A DNA stretch of 8,478 bases from Anaerolineaceae bacterium (GTDB taxonomy: Bacteria > Chloroflexota > Anaerolineae > Anaerolineales > Anaerolineaceae), in contig DAIEPS010000073.1 in the NCBI GenBank assembly GCA_027348305.1, forward strand, positions 1 to 8,478, written 5' to 3'. Below the pieces are notes generated by a model. It did not search any database and was not told the DNA's origin. It was given only the letters and a program-made list of their open reading frames with translations. The translations under genes were made by a program, and so were the position numbers. Positions 1-5,334 of this stretch are shown here, in pieces; the first letter of the stretch is position 1; every line of letters starts with the position of its first letter.

Positions 1-135
1 CTGCGCCTCAACGGCACTACCGATTATGTGAACCTGGGCAACGAGGCCGGGATGGGGGTGAGCAACTTCACCGTGGAGACCTGGTTCTACTGGACCGGTG
101 GTGGCACCCCTACCACATCGGGCACCGGCGGCCTG
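1..135 (+). other. LamG/concanavalin-like domain fragment at the window edge
   Basis: Codons 1-45 read LRLNGTTDYVNLGN, then SNFTVETWFYWTGGG. This is the typical start of a LamG-like jellyroll (laminin G/pentraxin) domain: a beta-strand with DYV, then FT(V/L)E-W-F. Such domains occur in secreted bacterial proteins and bind sugars or other ligands outside the cell. The similarity fades at about codons 45-50 (GLLSAIP), where the MFS sequence takes over in the same frame. Neither a signal peptide nor the rest of the domain is present. A secreted jellyroll cut short and joined to the last helices of a transporter makes no structural sense, so I read this as a chimeric junction, probably from assembly. 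The exact breakpoint cannot be placed better than about 121-150. Confidence 0.6.
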
Positions 136-525
136 CTCAGCGCCATCCCCGGCCTGGTCGGGTTCACTTTCGCCCACTCGCTGTGGCTGCTGGTGGTTTC
201 TGCTTTCGCTTTGGGATTCTTTTTGGTCAGCACCAGCCCCATCACCATGCAGTTTGGTGCCGAGATCACCCAGCCCACCCCCGAGGGCACCTCCAACGGT
301 CTTTTCCAACTCTTCGGGCAATGTTCTGTGGTCTTTGTCTACATCATGGAAGCCATGAAGGATAAATCAGGAGGTTTTACACCCTCACTGGTGCTTTCCA
401 TCGTGCTGCTTGTGCTCTGCGTATTGGTATCATTGCGCCTGAAAGATCCGGCCTTCGTCAGCCTTCCCTCAGAAAACACCGCCGAAGCGGATGCGCCGGT
501 CTCACTCCACCCCACTGGCGGATAA
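1..525 (+). CDS. MFS transporter, C-terminal part, 5'-truncated and fused to a foreign fragment
   Basis: The frame is open from base 1 to TAA at 523-525 (174 codons visible), so the start lies outside the window. From about codon 46 the protein is a polytopic membrane protein, with hydrophobic helices near residues 46-57, 61-80, 100-119 and 129-146 and a short polar tail ending PTGG. The stretch EITQPTPEGTSNGLFQLFGQ resembles the loop and helix-11 region of major facilitator superfamily carriers, especially FLVCR-like ones. It would be roughly the last third of a normal transporter of about 400 residues. Substrate cannot be told. The first ~45 codons are not MFS but a LamG-type fragment (separate entry), so the true 5' part of the transporter is missing. 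A GTG at 28-30 could be called as start, but it lies inside the LamG fragment and is not credible. The downstream EamA gene begins 33 bases after the stop. Confidence 0.75.
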   Translation: MRLNGTTDYVNLGNEAGMGVSNFTVETWFYWTGGGTPTTSGTGGLLSAIPGLVGFTFAHSLWLLVVSAFALGFFLVSTSPITMQFGAEITQPTPEGTSNGLFQLFGQCSVVFVYIMEAMKDKSGGFTPSLVLSIVLLVLCVLVSLRLKDPAFVSLPSENTAEADAPVSLHPTGG

Positions 526-558
526 TTCTTTCATAAATCCAGTAAATTAGAGGCAAAC

Positions 559-1419
559 ATGCTGCTGCTGTTTATTGTGTCACTCGCCTGGGCATTTTCG
601 TTCGGACTGATCAAGGGCAACCTGACCGGCGTGGATTCCAACTTTGTGTCCTTCGCCCGCATGGCGCTTTCGTATTTGGTCTTTCTGCCCTTCATCAAAT
701 TCAGACGCATCAACCGCAAGCTTTTTTTCAAGCTCGCCCTGGCTGGCATCATGCAGTTCGGCATCATGTATATTGCTTACATTGCCTCGTTCAAAACGCT
801 AAAAGCTTACGAAGTGGCGCTCTTCACCATTTTCACCCCCATCTATGTGACCTTGATCGATGATGCCTTCCGCAAGAAATTCAATCCGCTTTACCTGGTG
901 ACCGCCCTGCTGGCTGTTGTCGGCACGTGGATCATTAAAAGCGGCTCACCGCTTTCCCCCGGCATCTTGAGCGGATTCCTGTTGGTGCAGGTCTCCAACC
1001 TTGCCTTCGCTTTTGGGCAGGTCTACTACCGCCGGTTGATGGCCGAGAACAATGAATTGAAAGACCAGCATGTCTTTGGCGTCTTGTATCTTGGCGCCGT
1101 GGTCGTTACCCTGGCCGCCACCCTGCTCTTCACCCCGTTGTCTGAGATCACCCTGACGGTCAAACAGGTTCTGACACTCGTCTACCTGGGCGTCTTCGCC
1201 TCTGGCGTCTGCTTCTTCCTTTGGGGAATCGGTTCACGCAAGGTCAACACCGGTGCGCTGGCCATCTTTAACGACCTCAAGGTCCCCCTGGCCGTGGCGG
1301 TTTCACTGGTGGTCTTCGGTGAGAAAACCAACTGGGTCACCCTGCTCGTCGGCGGATTGATCGTGATCGCCTCACTCGTCTTCAACGAATGGATCACCAA
1401 GAAGGTTATCAACCGTTAG
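559..1419 (+). CDS. EamA/DMT-family transporter
   Basis: A 286-residue integral membrane protein with about ten hydrophobic helices in two homologous halves (roughly residues 1-124 and 136-281), the usual size and layout of a drug/metabolite transporter with two EamA domains. Typical stretches are LAWAFSFGLIKG in helix 1 and, in the second half, ALAIFNDLKVPLAVAVSL followed by VFGEKTNWVTLLVGGLIVIAS, the helix 8-10 region where DMT proteins carry P-x-A and GE motifs. The family exports or imports amino acids, nucleotides, sugars or other small metabolites at the cytoplasmic membrane, but the substrate cannot be read here. The start is ATG 559, preceded by AGAGG with a 5-base gap. The frame is open upstream back to the MFS stop, but no better start is visible. 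It could be co-transcribed with the transporter remnant 33 bases upstream. It ends directly against a hairpin at 1419-1460. Confidence 0.9.
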   Translation: MLLLFIVSLAWAFSFGLIKGNLTGVDSNFVSFARMALSYLVFLPFIKFRRINRKLFFKLALAGIMQFGIMYIAYIASFKTLKAYEVALFTIFTPIYVTLIDDAFRKKFNPLYLVTALLAVVGTWIIKSGSPLSPGILSGFLLVQVSNLAFAFGQVYYRRLMAENNELKDQHVFGVLYLGAVVVTLAATLLFTPLSEITLTVKQVLTLVYLGVFASGVCFFLWGIGSRKVNTGALAIFNDLKVPLAVAVSLVVFGEKTNWVTLLVGGLIVIASLVFNEWITKKVINR

Positions 1420-1460
1420 GGCAATTCATCCTGAAAGTGGACGCTTTGGGTGAATTGCCC
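1419..1460. terminator. Hairpin between convergent genes (terminator-like, no T-tract)
   Basis: The arms 1419-1431 (GGGCAATTCATCC) and 1448-1460 (GGGTGAATTGCCC) pair over 13 bp with one G-T wobble. Inside, AAAG 1434-1437 pairs with CTTT 1444-1447, leaving a 6-base loop. It begins in the EamA stop codon and lies between two converging genes, which fits a role in ending transcription. No run of T follows on either strand, so it is not a classical intrinsic terminator. It is followed by TTACCCTG, giving the TGCCCTTA ending shared with hairpins near 6784 and 6984. Confidence 0.55.
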
Positions 1461-1485
1461 TTACCCTGAACTTTGTTATGAAACA

Positions 1486-1513
1486 GTAGGGGCACGTTGC
1501 AACGTGCCCCTAC
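1486..1513. repeat. 28-bp perfect palindrome (GTAGGGGCACGTTG arms)
   Basis: Bases 1486-1499 (GTAGGGGCACGTTG) are exactly complementary to 1500-1513, with no spacer. Very similar GTAGGGGC...GCCCCTAC palindromes are widespread intergenic repeats in Chloroflexota, cyanobacteria and other phyla. It sits 23 bases beyond the peptidase T stop, between convergent genes, and may add to 3'-end formation or mRNA protection. Membership in the dispersed repeat family is recognised from memory, not searched. Confidence 0.6.
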
Positions 1514-1536
1514 ATCGTTAAATTTGTGAAAACGGT

Positions 1537-2763
1537 TTACCTCTTCGCCAGCATCGAGATGATCTTGACCACCATCTCCGTCGATAGCTCCAATGACCGG
1601 GTCGGGATGCACTCGTACTTGCCGTGATAATTCATGCCACCCGTGAACAGGTTCGGGCACGGCAGCCCCATGTATGACAACCTCGATCCATCCGTGCCGC
1701 CGCGAACGGGTACAATGATCGGCTCAATCCCCATCGATTTCATCGCGTCGCTGGCCAGTTCCACGATCCAATACACGGGTTCGATCTTTTCGCGCATATT
1801 GTAATAGGTGTCTTTGGTCGTCGCTTCCACCACCCCGGCGCCGTACTTTTTATTTAGAAACGCGCCTGTTTCAACAAACAGCGCTTTCCGCTGCTCAAAA
1901 ATAGCCTTGTTATGGTCGCGGATGATATACAGCAATTTGGTCAATTCCACAGTGGCTTTCATTTCCATGATATGGAAGAATCCCTCACGTCCTTCGGTGA
2001 ATTCCGGACGTTCGTTCACCGGCAGCATGGCATTGAACTCCATGCCCACCAGGATGGAATTGAGCATCTTGTTCTTGGCACTGCCGGGATGCACGTTGCG
2101 TCCGTTCACGGTCACATAGCCCCATGCGGCGCTGAAAGTTTCGTATTCCAGTTCACCGATCTCGCCGCCGTCCACCGTGTAGGCGAATTCAGCGTCGAAT
2201 TTCTGCACGTCAAAATGGTCCGCGCCTTTGCCGACTTCTTCATCAGGGGTGATGGCGATGCGGATCTTGCCATGCTCGATCTCGGGATGCTTGAGCAGGT
2301 ATTCCATGGCGGTCAAAATAACTGCGATGCCGGCCTTGTCATCCGCACCAAGCAGGGTTGTTCCGTCCGTGGTGATCAGTTCCTGACCTTTGTATTTCGC
2401 CAGTTCAGGGAACATATCCGGCGACATCACAATCCCGTTTGCTTTATTCAGGACGATATCCCCGCCGTCATAGTTCTGGATGATCTGCGGGTTGACTCCC
2501 TCACCGCTCATGTCGGGCGAGGTGTCGAGGTGGGCGATCAATCCCATGGTGGGGATCTTCTTGGAAGTGTTGGCCGGCAGTGTTGCCATGACATAGCAGT
2601 TCTCGTCCAGGTCAACCTCTTCAAGCCCCAGTGCTTTCATTTCTTCAACCAGCAGGCGCGCCAGGGTAAACTGTTCAAGGGTGCTTGGGCTTGTGTCTGA
2701 TTCAAGGTCGGATTTGGTGTTGATCTTCACATATTTCAAAAGTCTTTCTTTTACAGTTGCCAT
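1537..2763 (-). CDS. pepT: Peptidase T (tripeptide aminopeptidase)
   Basis: A cytoplasmic M20B di-zinc aminopeptidase that removes the N-terminal residue from tripeptides. The 408 residues from MATVKERLLKYV match the usual length of PepT. Metal and catalytic residues are in place: H78-L-D80 in AHLDTSPD, D141 in GADDKAG, the EE pair at 175-176 in ITPDEEVG, D198 in TVDGGEIG, and H380 in TGGMNYHGK. RGGTDGSRLS at 354-363 is the typical substrate-carboxylate region of the family. A longer frame runs to 2895, but the ATG at 2763 gives the family length and is preceded by GGAGG with 6-8 bases spacing. The 44-codon extension would overlap the promoter of the divergent regulator. A promoter is proposed at 2794-2823. 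It stands alone on its strand, with two hairpins at its 3' side. Confidence 0.96.
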   Translation of the reverse strand: MATVKERLLKYVKINTKSDLESDTSPSTLEQFTLARLLVEEMKALGLEEVDLDENCYVMATLPANTSKKIPTMGLIAHLDTSPDMSGEGVNPQIIQNYDGGDIVLNKANGIVMSPDMFPELAKYKGQELITTDGTTLLGADDKAGIAVILTAMEYLLKHPEIEHGKIRIAITPDEEVGKGADHFDVQKFDAEFAYTVDGGEIGELEYETFSAAWGYVTVNGRNVHPGSAKNKMLNSILVGMEFNAMLPVNERPEFTEGREGFFHIMEMKATVELTKLLYIIRDHNKAIFEQRKALFVETGAFLNKKYGAGVVEATTKDTYYNMREKIEPVYWIVELASDAMKSMGIEPIIVPVRGGTDGSRLSYMGLPCPNLFTGGMNYHGKYECIPTRSLELSTEMVVKIISMLAKR

Positions 2764-2793
2764 CACAAGCCTCCATGTGTTTGAGTTAACAAT

Positions 2794-2823
2794 ATTATAA
2801 ACTCCATTATGGACGAAAGTCAG
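2794..2823 (-). promoter_or_regulatory. Predicted promoter of pepT
   Basis: On the minus strand a perfect -10 TATAAT (2794-2799) lies 18 bases from a CTGACT -35 (2818-2823, four of six consensus). The predicted start is near 2787, giving a leader of about 24 bases that carries the GGAGG ribosome site. It abuts the -35 of the divergent regulator promoter at 2824. Confidence 0.6.
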
Positions 2824-2852
2824 TTGAAAGCGTTGTACGATTTGTGTACAAT
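2824..2852 (+). promoter_or_regulatory. Predicted promoter of the CarH-like gene with overlapping inverted-repeat operator
   Basis: TTGAAA (2824-2829) and TACAAT (2847-2852) are separated by exactly 17 bases. This is a good sigma-70-type promoter whose start would fall near 2859, about 29 bases before the ATG. The inverted repeat TTGTAC (2833-2838) - N7 - GTACAA (2846-2851) fills the spacer and overlaps the -10. A dimer or tetramer bound there would block RNA polymerase, as expected for an autoregulating CarH/LitR-type repressor. Promoter and repeat are seen in the sequence; the identity of the binding protein is inferred from position. Confidence 0.65.
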
Positions 2853-2887
2853 GACATTGCTCTTTCCCGACCAAACAGGATAAGCTT

Positions 2888-3862
2888 ATGCCCAAAATCG
2901 TCGACTACCCCGAAGACGCCAAATACAATATAAAATCTGTCAGCCAGCGGACAGGTGTTCAGCCCGTAACACTCAGAGCCTGGGAACGCCGATACAAAAT
3001 TCTGGAGCCCAGCCGCGCCGAAAACGGCTACCGCCTCTATAGTGAACGTGATGTGGCACTGCTTTCATGGTTGAAAAACCAGGTGGATACGGGTGTTTCC
3101 ATCAGCACGGCCGTCGCAGATTTCCGCTCCAACACACGCAAAGGTATTTCGCCCGAAGCGGTGGTCAATACGCCTGCACCCACCCCCTCCAAACGCTCGA
3201 GTCTTCCTGCCGCTGAATTTGTCAAAGTACTATATACGGCGCTGGTAACAAGAGATGAGACCGCGGCCTCTGGAATTTTCGAGCAGGCGCTGGCTTCGTT
3301 CGATCTTATTCCGCTGTTTGAGATGATCATCTTCCCAGTTCTCAGAGACATCGGAGACGCCTGGTACAACGGCAAGATCCTCGTCGCCGTGGAACATTTT
3401 GCCAGCGGATTCATCCGTGCCAAACTGATGTCAATTTATCAATCACTGCCGCTGAACCGCCAGGTCTCTTACATCATGGTCGGCGGCGCACCCGGTGAAC
3501 TGCACGAGATCGGTTCGCTGATGATCGCCGTCCTCTTGCGCAGCGCGGGTTTCAGGGTCGAATACCTCGGCCCCGATCTGCCCTTGGATGACCTGGTTCA
3601 TTATATTAAATATGAAAAACCGAAAATGGTCATCCTCTCAGCCACCATTGACCAGGCCACTGAAGACCTGGTTAAATTTGACGAGATGATCAGCAGCATC
3701 CATCCCAAACCCATCTTTGGATACGGCGGCGCAGCGTTCAATCGCAACGCTGAATTGATCAGCCGGACCCCGGGTTATTACCTTGGCGAGACCATCTCAC
3801 AATCCATTAAGACCGTTCAATCCCTTCTCGAAGGCAAGAAACGCGATCCGCTGGCGGGATGA
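2888..3862 (+). CDS. CarH/LitR-like MerR-family regulator with B12-binding (light-sensing) domain
   Basis: A 324-residue cytoplasmic DNA-binding regulator. Residues about 12-80 are a MerR winged helix (YNIKSVSQRTGVQPVTLRAW, then ERRY, ENGYRLYSERDV). A proline-rich linker (about 88-105) follows, then a helical cobalamin-capping domain (about 108-185) and a B12-binding Rossmann domain (about 193-320). Both signatures of adenosylcobalamin photoreceptors are present. One is W159-x9-E169-H170 (DAWYNGKILVAVEH), which contacts the adenosyl group. The other is E204-x-H206-x-x-G209 (GELHEIG), whose His ligates cobalt. Known CarH proteins repress carotenoid or related genes in the dark and release DNA when light breaks the Co-C bond. 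In Thermus CarH a His follows the Trp and binds cobalt after illumination; here that position is Tyr160. Start ATG 2888 has AGGA at 7 bases. No carotenoid gene is in the window, so targets are unknown apart from probable self-control. Confidence 0.9.
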   Translation: MPKIVDYPEDAKYNIKSVSQRTGVQPVTLRAWERRYKILEPSRAENGYRLYSERDVALLSWLKNQVDTGVSISTAVADFRSNTRKGISPEAVVNTPAPTPSKRSSLPAAEFVKVLYTALVTRDETAASGIFEQALASFDLIPLFEMIIFPVLRDIGDAWYNGKILVAVEHFASGFIRAKLMSIYQSLPLNRQVSYIMVGGAPGELHEIGSLMIAVLLRSAGFRVEYLGPDLPLDDLVHYIKYEKPKMVILSATIDQATEDLVKFDEMISSIHPKPIFGYGGAAFNRNAELISRTPGYYLGETISQSIKTVQSLLEGKKRDPLAG

Positions 3863-3873
3863 GCTTAATGATA

Positions 3874-3902
3874 AAAAAACAACCCTAATCGGGTTGTTTT
3901 TT
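3874..3902. terminator. Bidirectional intrinsic terminator
   Basis: AAAAAACAACCC (3874-3885) pairs perfectly with GGGTTGTTTTTT (3891-3902) around a 5-base loop. It has a T-run on the plus strand, and the matching A-run 3873-3879 gives a U-run on the minus strand. It therefore ends both the regulator (stop at 3862) and the convergent Rieske gene. The Rieske stop codon (3885-3887) and its last codons (KKQPD) lie inside the hairpin, so coding sequence and terminator overlap. Confidence 0.85.
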
Positions 3903-4865
3903 GTTCTGCAACTGTTCCCTTGTTCTTCGATAGAGAATGATGGGGCCGTCCGCCGGCACAAGCACTTCGCCAATTCTCATGCCCGTCTTTTTGGGGCGCT
4001 GGGTCAGGACCACGTGTTTATCCTGGTTGAGGATATGCCTGTTAGCCGGGTTGAACGTCCAGGCGATCAAATTGCGCAAAATGGGCACTTTCATGAAGCG
4101 CTGATAGCTTCGAAGGTAAATCTTGCAGTTCTCATCATCAATGGGGGTAAAGAAAACTGTGATGCGCACATCATCAGCAATCCGGTTCATCCACAAGTGC
4201 GGAAAGCGAAACTTCAAGAATGGCGGCCGCGAGGGCTTGACCAGCTCTGAAGCCCGTTTCGCCGTGGATACCCCGTCATCCACCCGGCTGTAAACCCAGA
4301 TCTCAAGCGTGTCTTCCTTCAATTCCACCAGCGGACCGTCCGCGATGGTGCGGTTGCCGCGGCCGATCGAGTCAGGGTGCACAAAGGGGATGTGAAAGAC
4401 ATCCAGTTGGTTCTCAATGGCACGCGAGTAATCCACCGTCCAGTGGTCGGTTAGATCGCTGGTGGTGAATGAGGCATCCAGATCGTCAAACCAGGGCAGT
4501 TCGGGGTACTCCTCCTGCTCATCCCCCCACCAGATGTAGATGTAGCCGTGCGCCTCGCGTGCGGGATAAGTTGCCACCTTCAATGCCTTGGGCGGCTCGG
4601 ACGCCCTGCCGTTGGCCGGCACCAGAACACACTTGCCGCTCGCATCATACTCGAACCCATGGAACGGACATTGGATGCGGTCTTCCACCAGGCAGCCGAT
4701 GGTAAGCGCCACCCCGCGGTGCGGGCAGAGATCCGCCTGGCAAACGGGCTTTCCGGCAGCATCCCGCCAGAAGACCATCTTCTCGCCCATGCGGGTCGCA
4801 CCCAATACCTTGCCCTTTTTGAGTTCCTTGGCCAGCAAGACCACATACCACTGATTTCGAATCAT
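3885..4865 (-). CDS. Rieske [2Fe-2S] non-heme iron oxygenase (ring-hydroxylating type alpha subunit)
   Basis: A 326-residue soluble protein. The N-terminal Rieske domain carries C47-P-H49 (LCPHRG) and C66-P-F-H69 (CPFHGFEY), two Cys and two His holding the iron-sulfur cluster. The C-terminal catalytic domain has ENQLDVFHIPFVH at 151-163, with D155, H158 and H163 in the D-x2-H-x4-H spacing of the mononuclear iron site. A third acidic ligand may be D282 (NQDKHVV), by analogy only. Such enzymes take electrons from a separate reductase to hydroxylate or demethylate aromatic, tetrapyrrole or other ring compounds; the substrate is not evident and no reductase gene is in the window. The start at 4865 is chosen for its GGAGGG 4 bases upstream. 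A longer frame to 4913 has no such site. A TATAAC at 4900-4905 lacks a clear -35, so the gene may also be read from the strong promoter at 5232-5259. Confidence 0.92.
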   Translation of the reverse strand: MIRNQWYVVLLAKELKKGKVLGATRMGEKMVFWRDAAGKPVCQADLCPHRGVALTIGCLVEDRIQCPFHGFEYDASGKCVLVPANGRASEPPKALKVATYPAREAHGYIYIWWGDEQEEYPELPWFDDLDASFTTSDLTDHWTVDYSRAIENQLDVFHIPFVHPDSIGRGNRTIADGPLVELKEDTLEIWVYSRVDDGVSTAKRASELVKPSRPPFLKFRFPHLWMNRIADDVRITVFFTPIDDENCKIYLRSYQRFMKVPILRNLIAWTFNPANRHILNQDKHVVLTQRPKKTGMRIGEVLVPADGPIILYRRTREQLQNKKQPD

Positions 4866-4976
4866 AAATCCCTCCAAGCCATTAAATAGATACTCTACTG
4901 TTATAGGCAACACTAATTTTGTTTTCGGTTCTGTTTACTATCATAGAGCATATATGTCTCGTTTTTTTGCTCATCA

Positions 4977-5053
4977 CCCCTCTCCATCCCGCGATTGTTG
5001 CGCCCCCGAGCGAAGCAAGTGGGGATGGATGGAGAGGGCCAGGGGTTAGGCAA
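4977..5053. repeat. Palindromic intergenic element, copy 1 (CCCCTCTCCATCC family)
   Basis: CCCTCTCCATCC (4978-4989) is the perfect complement of 5027-5038. The tail GGCCAGGGGTTAGGCAAG (about 5036-5053) is a diverged form of the tail at 8340-8354. Unlike the copies at 8083 and 8312, where the arms are separated by GT only, this one has about 37 bases between the arms, including a CCCCCGAGCGAAGCAAGTGGGG segment with its own short inverted repeat. It looks like a non-coding mobile or REP-like repeat between the Rieske gene and its upstream leader. Confidence 0.65.
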
Positions 5054-5070
5054 GAGTAGAGCTTGTTATG

Positions 5071-5099
5071 CAACGAGCCGTCGCATGGACGGCTCGTTG
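5071..5099. repeat. Perfect 12-bp stem-loop in the 5' leader region
   Basis: CAACGAGCCGTC (5071-5082) pairs perfectly with GACGGCTCGTTG (5088-5099) around a 5-base loop. No T-run follows on either strand, so it is unlikely to be an intrinsic terminator by itself. It lies 7 bases from the longer hairpin 5107-5152. In a minus-strand transcript it would come after the small ORF 5121-5177. Confidence 0.7.
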
Positions 5100-5106
5100 G
5101 GTGTTT

Positions 5107-5152
5107 GCGCTGCGACTTCCCTAGCTCATCGTGAGGAGGGATGTCGCAGCGC
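5107..5152. promoter_or_regulatory. Long stem-loop overlapping the small minus-strand ORF
   Basis: GCGCTGCGAC (5107-5116) pairs perfectly with 5143-5152. After one T-T mismatch the stem continues with TCCCT (5118-5122) against AGGGA (5137-5141), and the apex holds CTCA/TGAG. On the minus strand it spans the stop codon of the 18-codon ORF. Its apex and inner 5' arm carry CCTCCTCA (minus strand, 5132-5139), an exact complement to the ORF's Shine-Dalgarno. Two mutually exclusive folds are therefore possible. Confidence 0.6.
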
Positions 5153-5177
5153 GTTGGTCAAAATACTTATCTATCAT
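5121..5177 (-). CDS. Possible 18-residue leader peptide (short ORF with strong ribosome site)
   Basis: ATG at 5177 opens an 18-codon frame, MIDKYFDQRAATSLLTMS, stopping with TAG at 5121-5123. It is preceded on the same strand by TGAGGAGG (5186-5193) followed by T, a near-consensus Shine-Dalgarno 8 bases from the ATG. A strong promoter at 5232-5259 would start RNA near 5225. Two hairpins overlap and follow the ORF, and the Rieske gene is next on this strand, 256 bases beyond. This arrangement resembles translation-coupled leader control (attenuator or riboswitch-like). However, the peptide has no obvious run of a regulated amino acid, and its homologues are unknown to me. It could also be a chance ORF in a structured non-coding RNA or in a decayed element. 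Confidence 0.4.
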   Translation of the reverse strand: MIDKYFDQRAATSLLTMS

Positions 5178-5231
5178 AGACACCACCTCCTCATCGTTAG
5201 GATGGCACAACTTAATTTGTATTACAACGTA

Positions 5232-5259
5232 AGTATAACTAAATGAAGATGATTGTCAA
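5232..5259 (-). promoter_or_regulatory. Strong predicted minus-strand promoter
   Basis: On the minus strand a perfect -35 TTGACA (5254-5259) lies 16 bases from TATACT (5232-5237). The start is predicted near 5225, inside the small inverted repeat TTGTA-T-TACAA (5217-5227), a position typical of a repressor operator. The only minus-strand features ahead of it are the 18-codon ORF, the two hairpins and the Rieske gene. Confidence 0.6.
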
Positions 5260-5298
5260 TATGTCTGTAGAACCTTTTTTAGTAAAAAAACACAAAAC

Positions 5299-5327
5299 TT
5301 GCCCTGGTTTTAATTCCCCCGTATAAT
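5299..5327 (+). promoter_or_regulatory. Predicted promoter of the DUF2085-DUF4126 operon (leaderless)
   Basis: TTGCCC (5299-5304) and a perfect TATAAT (5322-5327) are 17 bases apart, with an A-tract (5284-5290) just upstream as in UP elements. The expected start, 7-8 bases after the -10, is the A of the ATG at 5335 or the base before it. There is no Shine-Dalgarno between the -10 and either candidate ATG. Confidence 0.65.
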
Positions 5328-5334
5328 GCCTCAA

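Noticed and set aside
1912..2700. 262-codon frame opposite pepT
   Set aside because: It is antisense to a gene with every catalytic motif intact, and its own translation shows no domain. It is a by-product of high-GC codon use.
2764..2895. 44-codon N-terminal extension of peptidase T
   Set aside because: The ATG at 2763 has a GGAGG site and gives exactly the family length. The extension overlaps the divergent promoter and shows no family similarity.
4881..4910. TTGCCT-N18-TTTAAT promoter directly upstream of the Rieske gene
   Set aside because: Its predicted start falls inside the ribosome-binding site, which would remove it from the mRNA.
4866..4913. Upstream start for the Rieske protein at 4913
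   Set aside because: It has no ribosome site, whereas 4865 is preceded by GGAGGG at good spacing.
4995..5246. 83-codon plus-strand frame across the leader region
   Set aside because: It crosses the palindromic repeat and both hairpins, has no ribosome site and shows no recognisable protein features.
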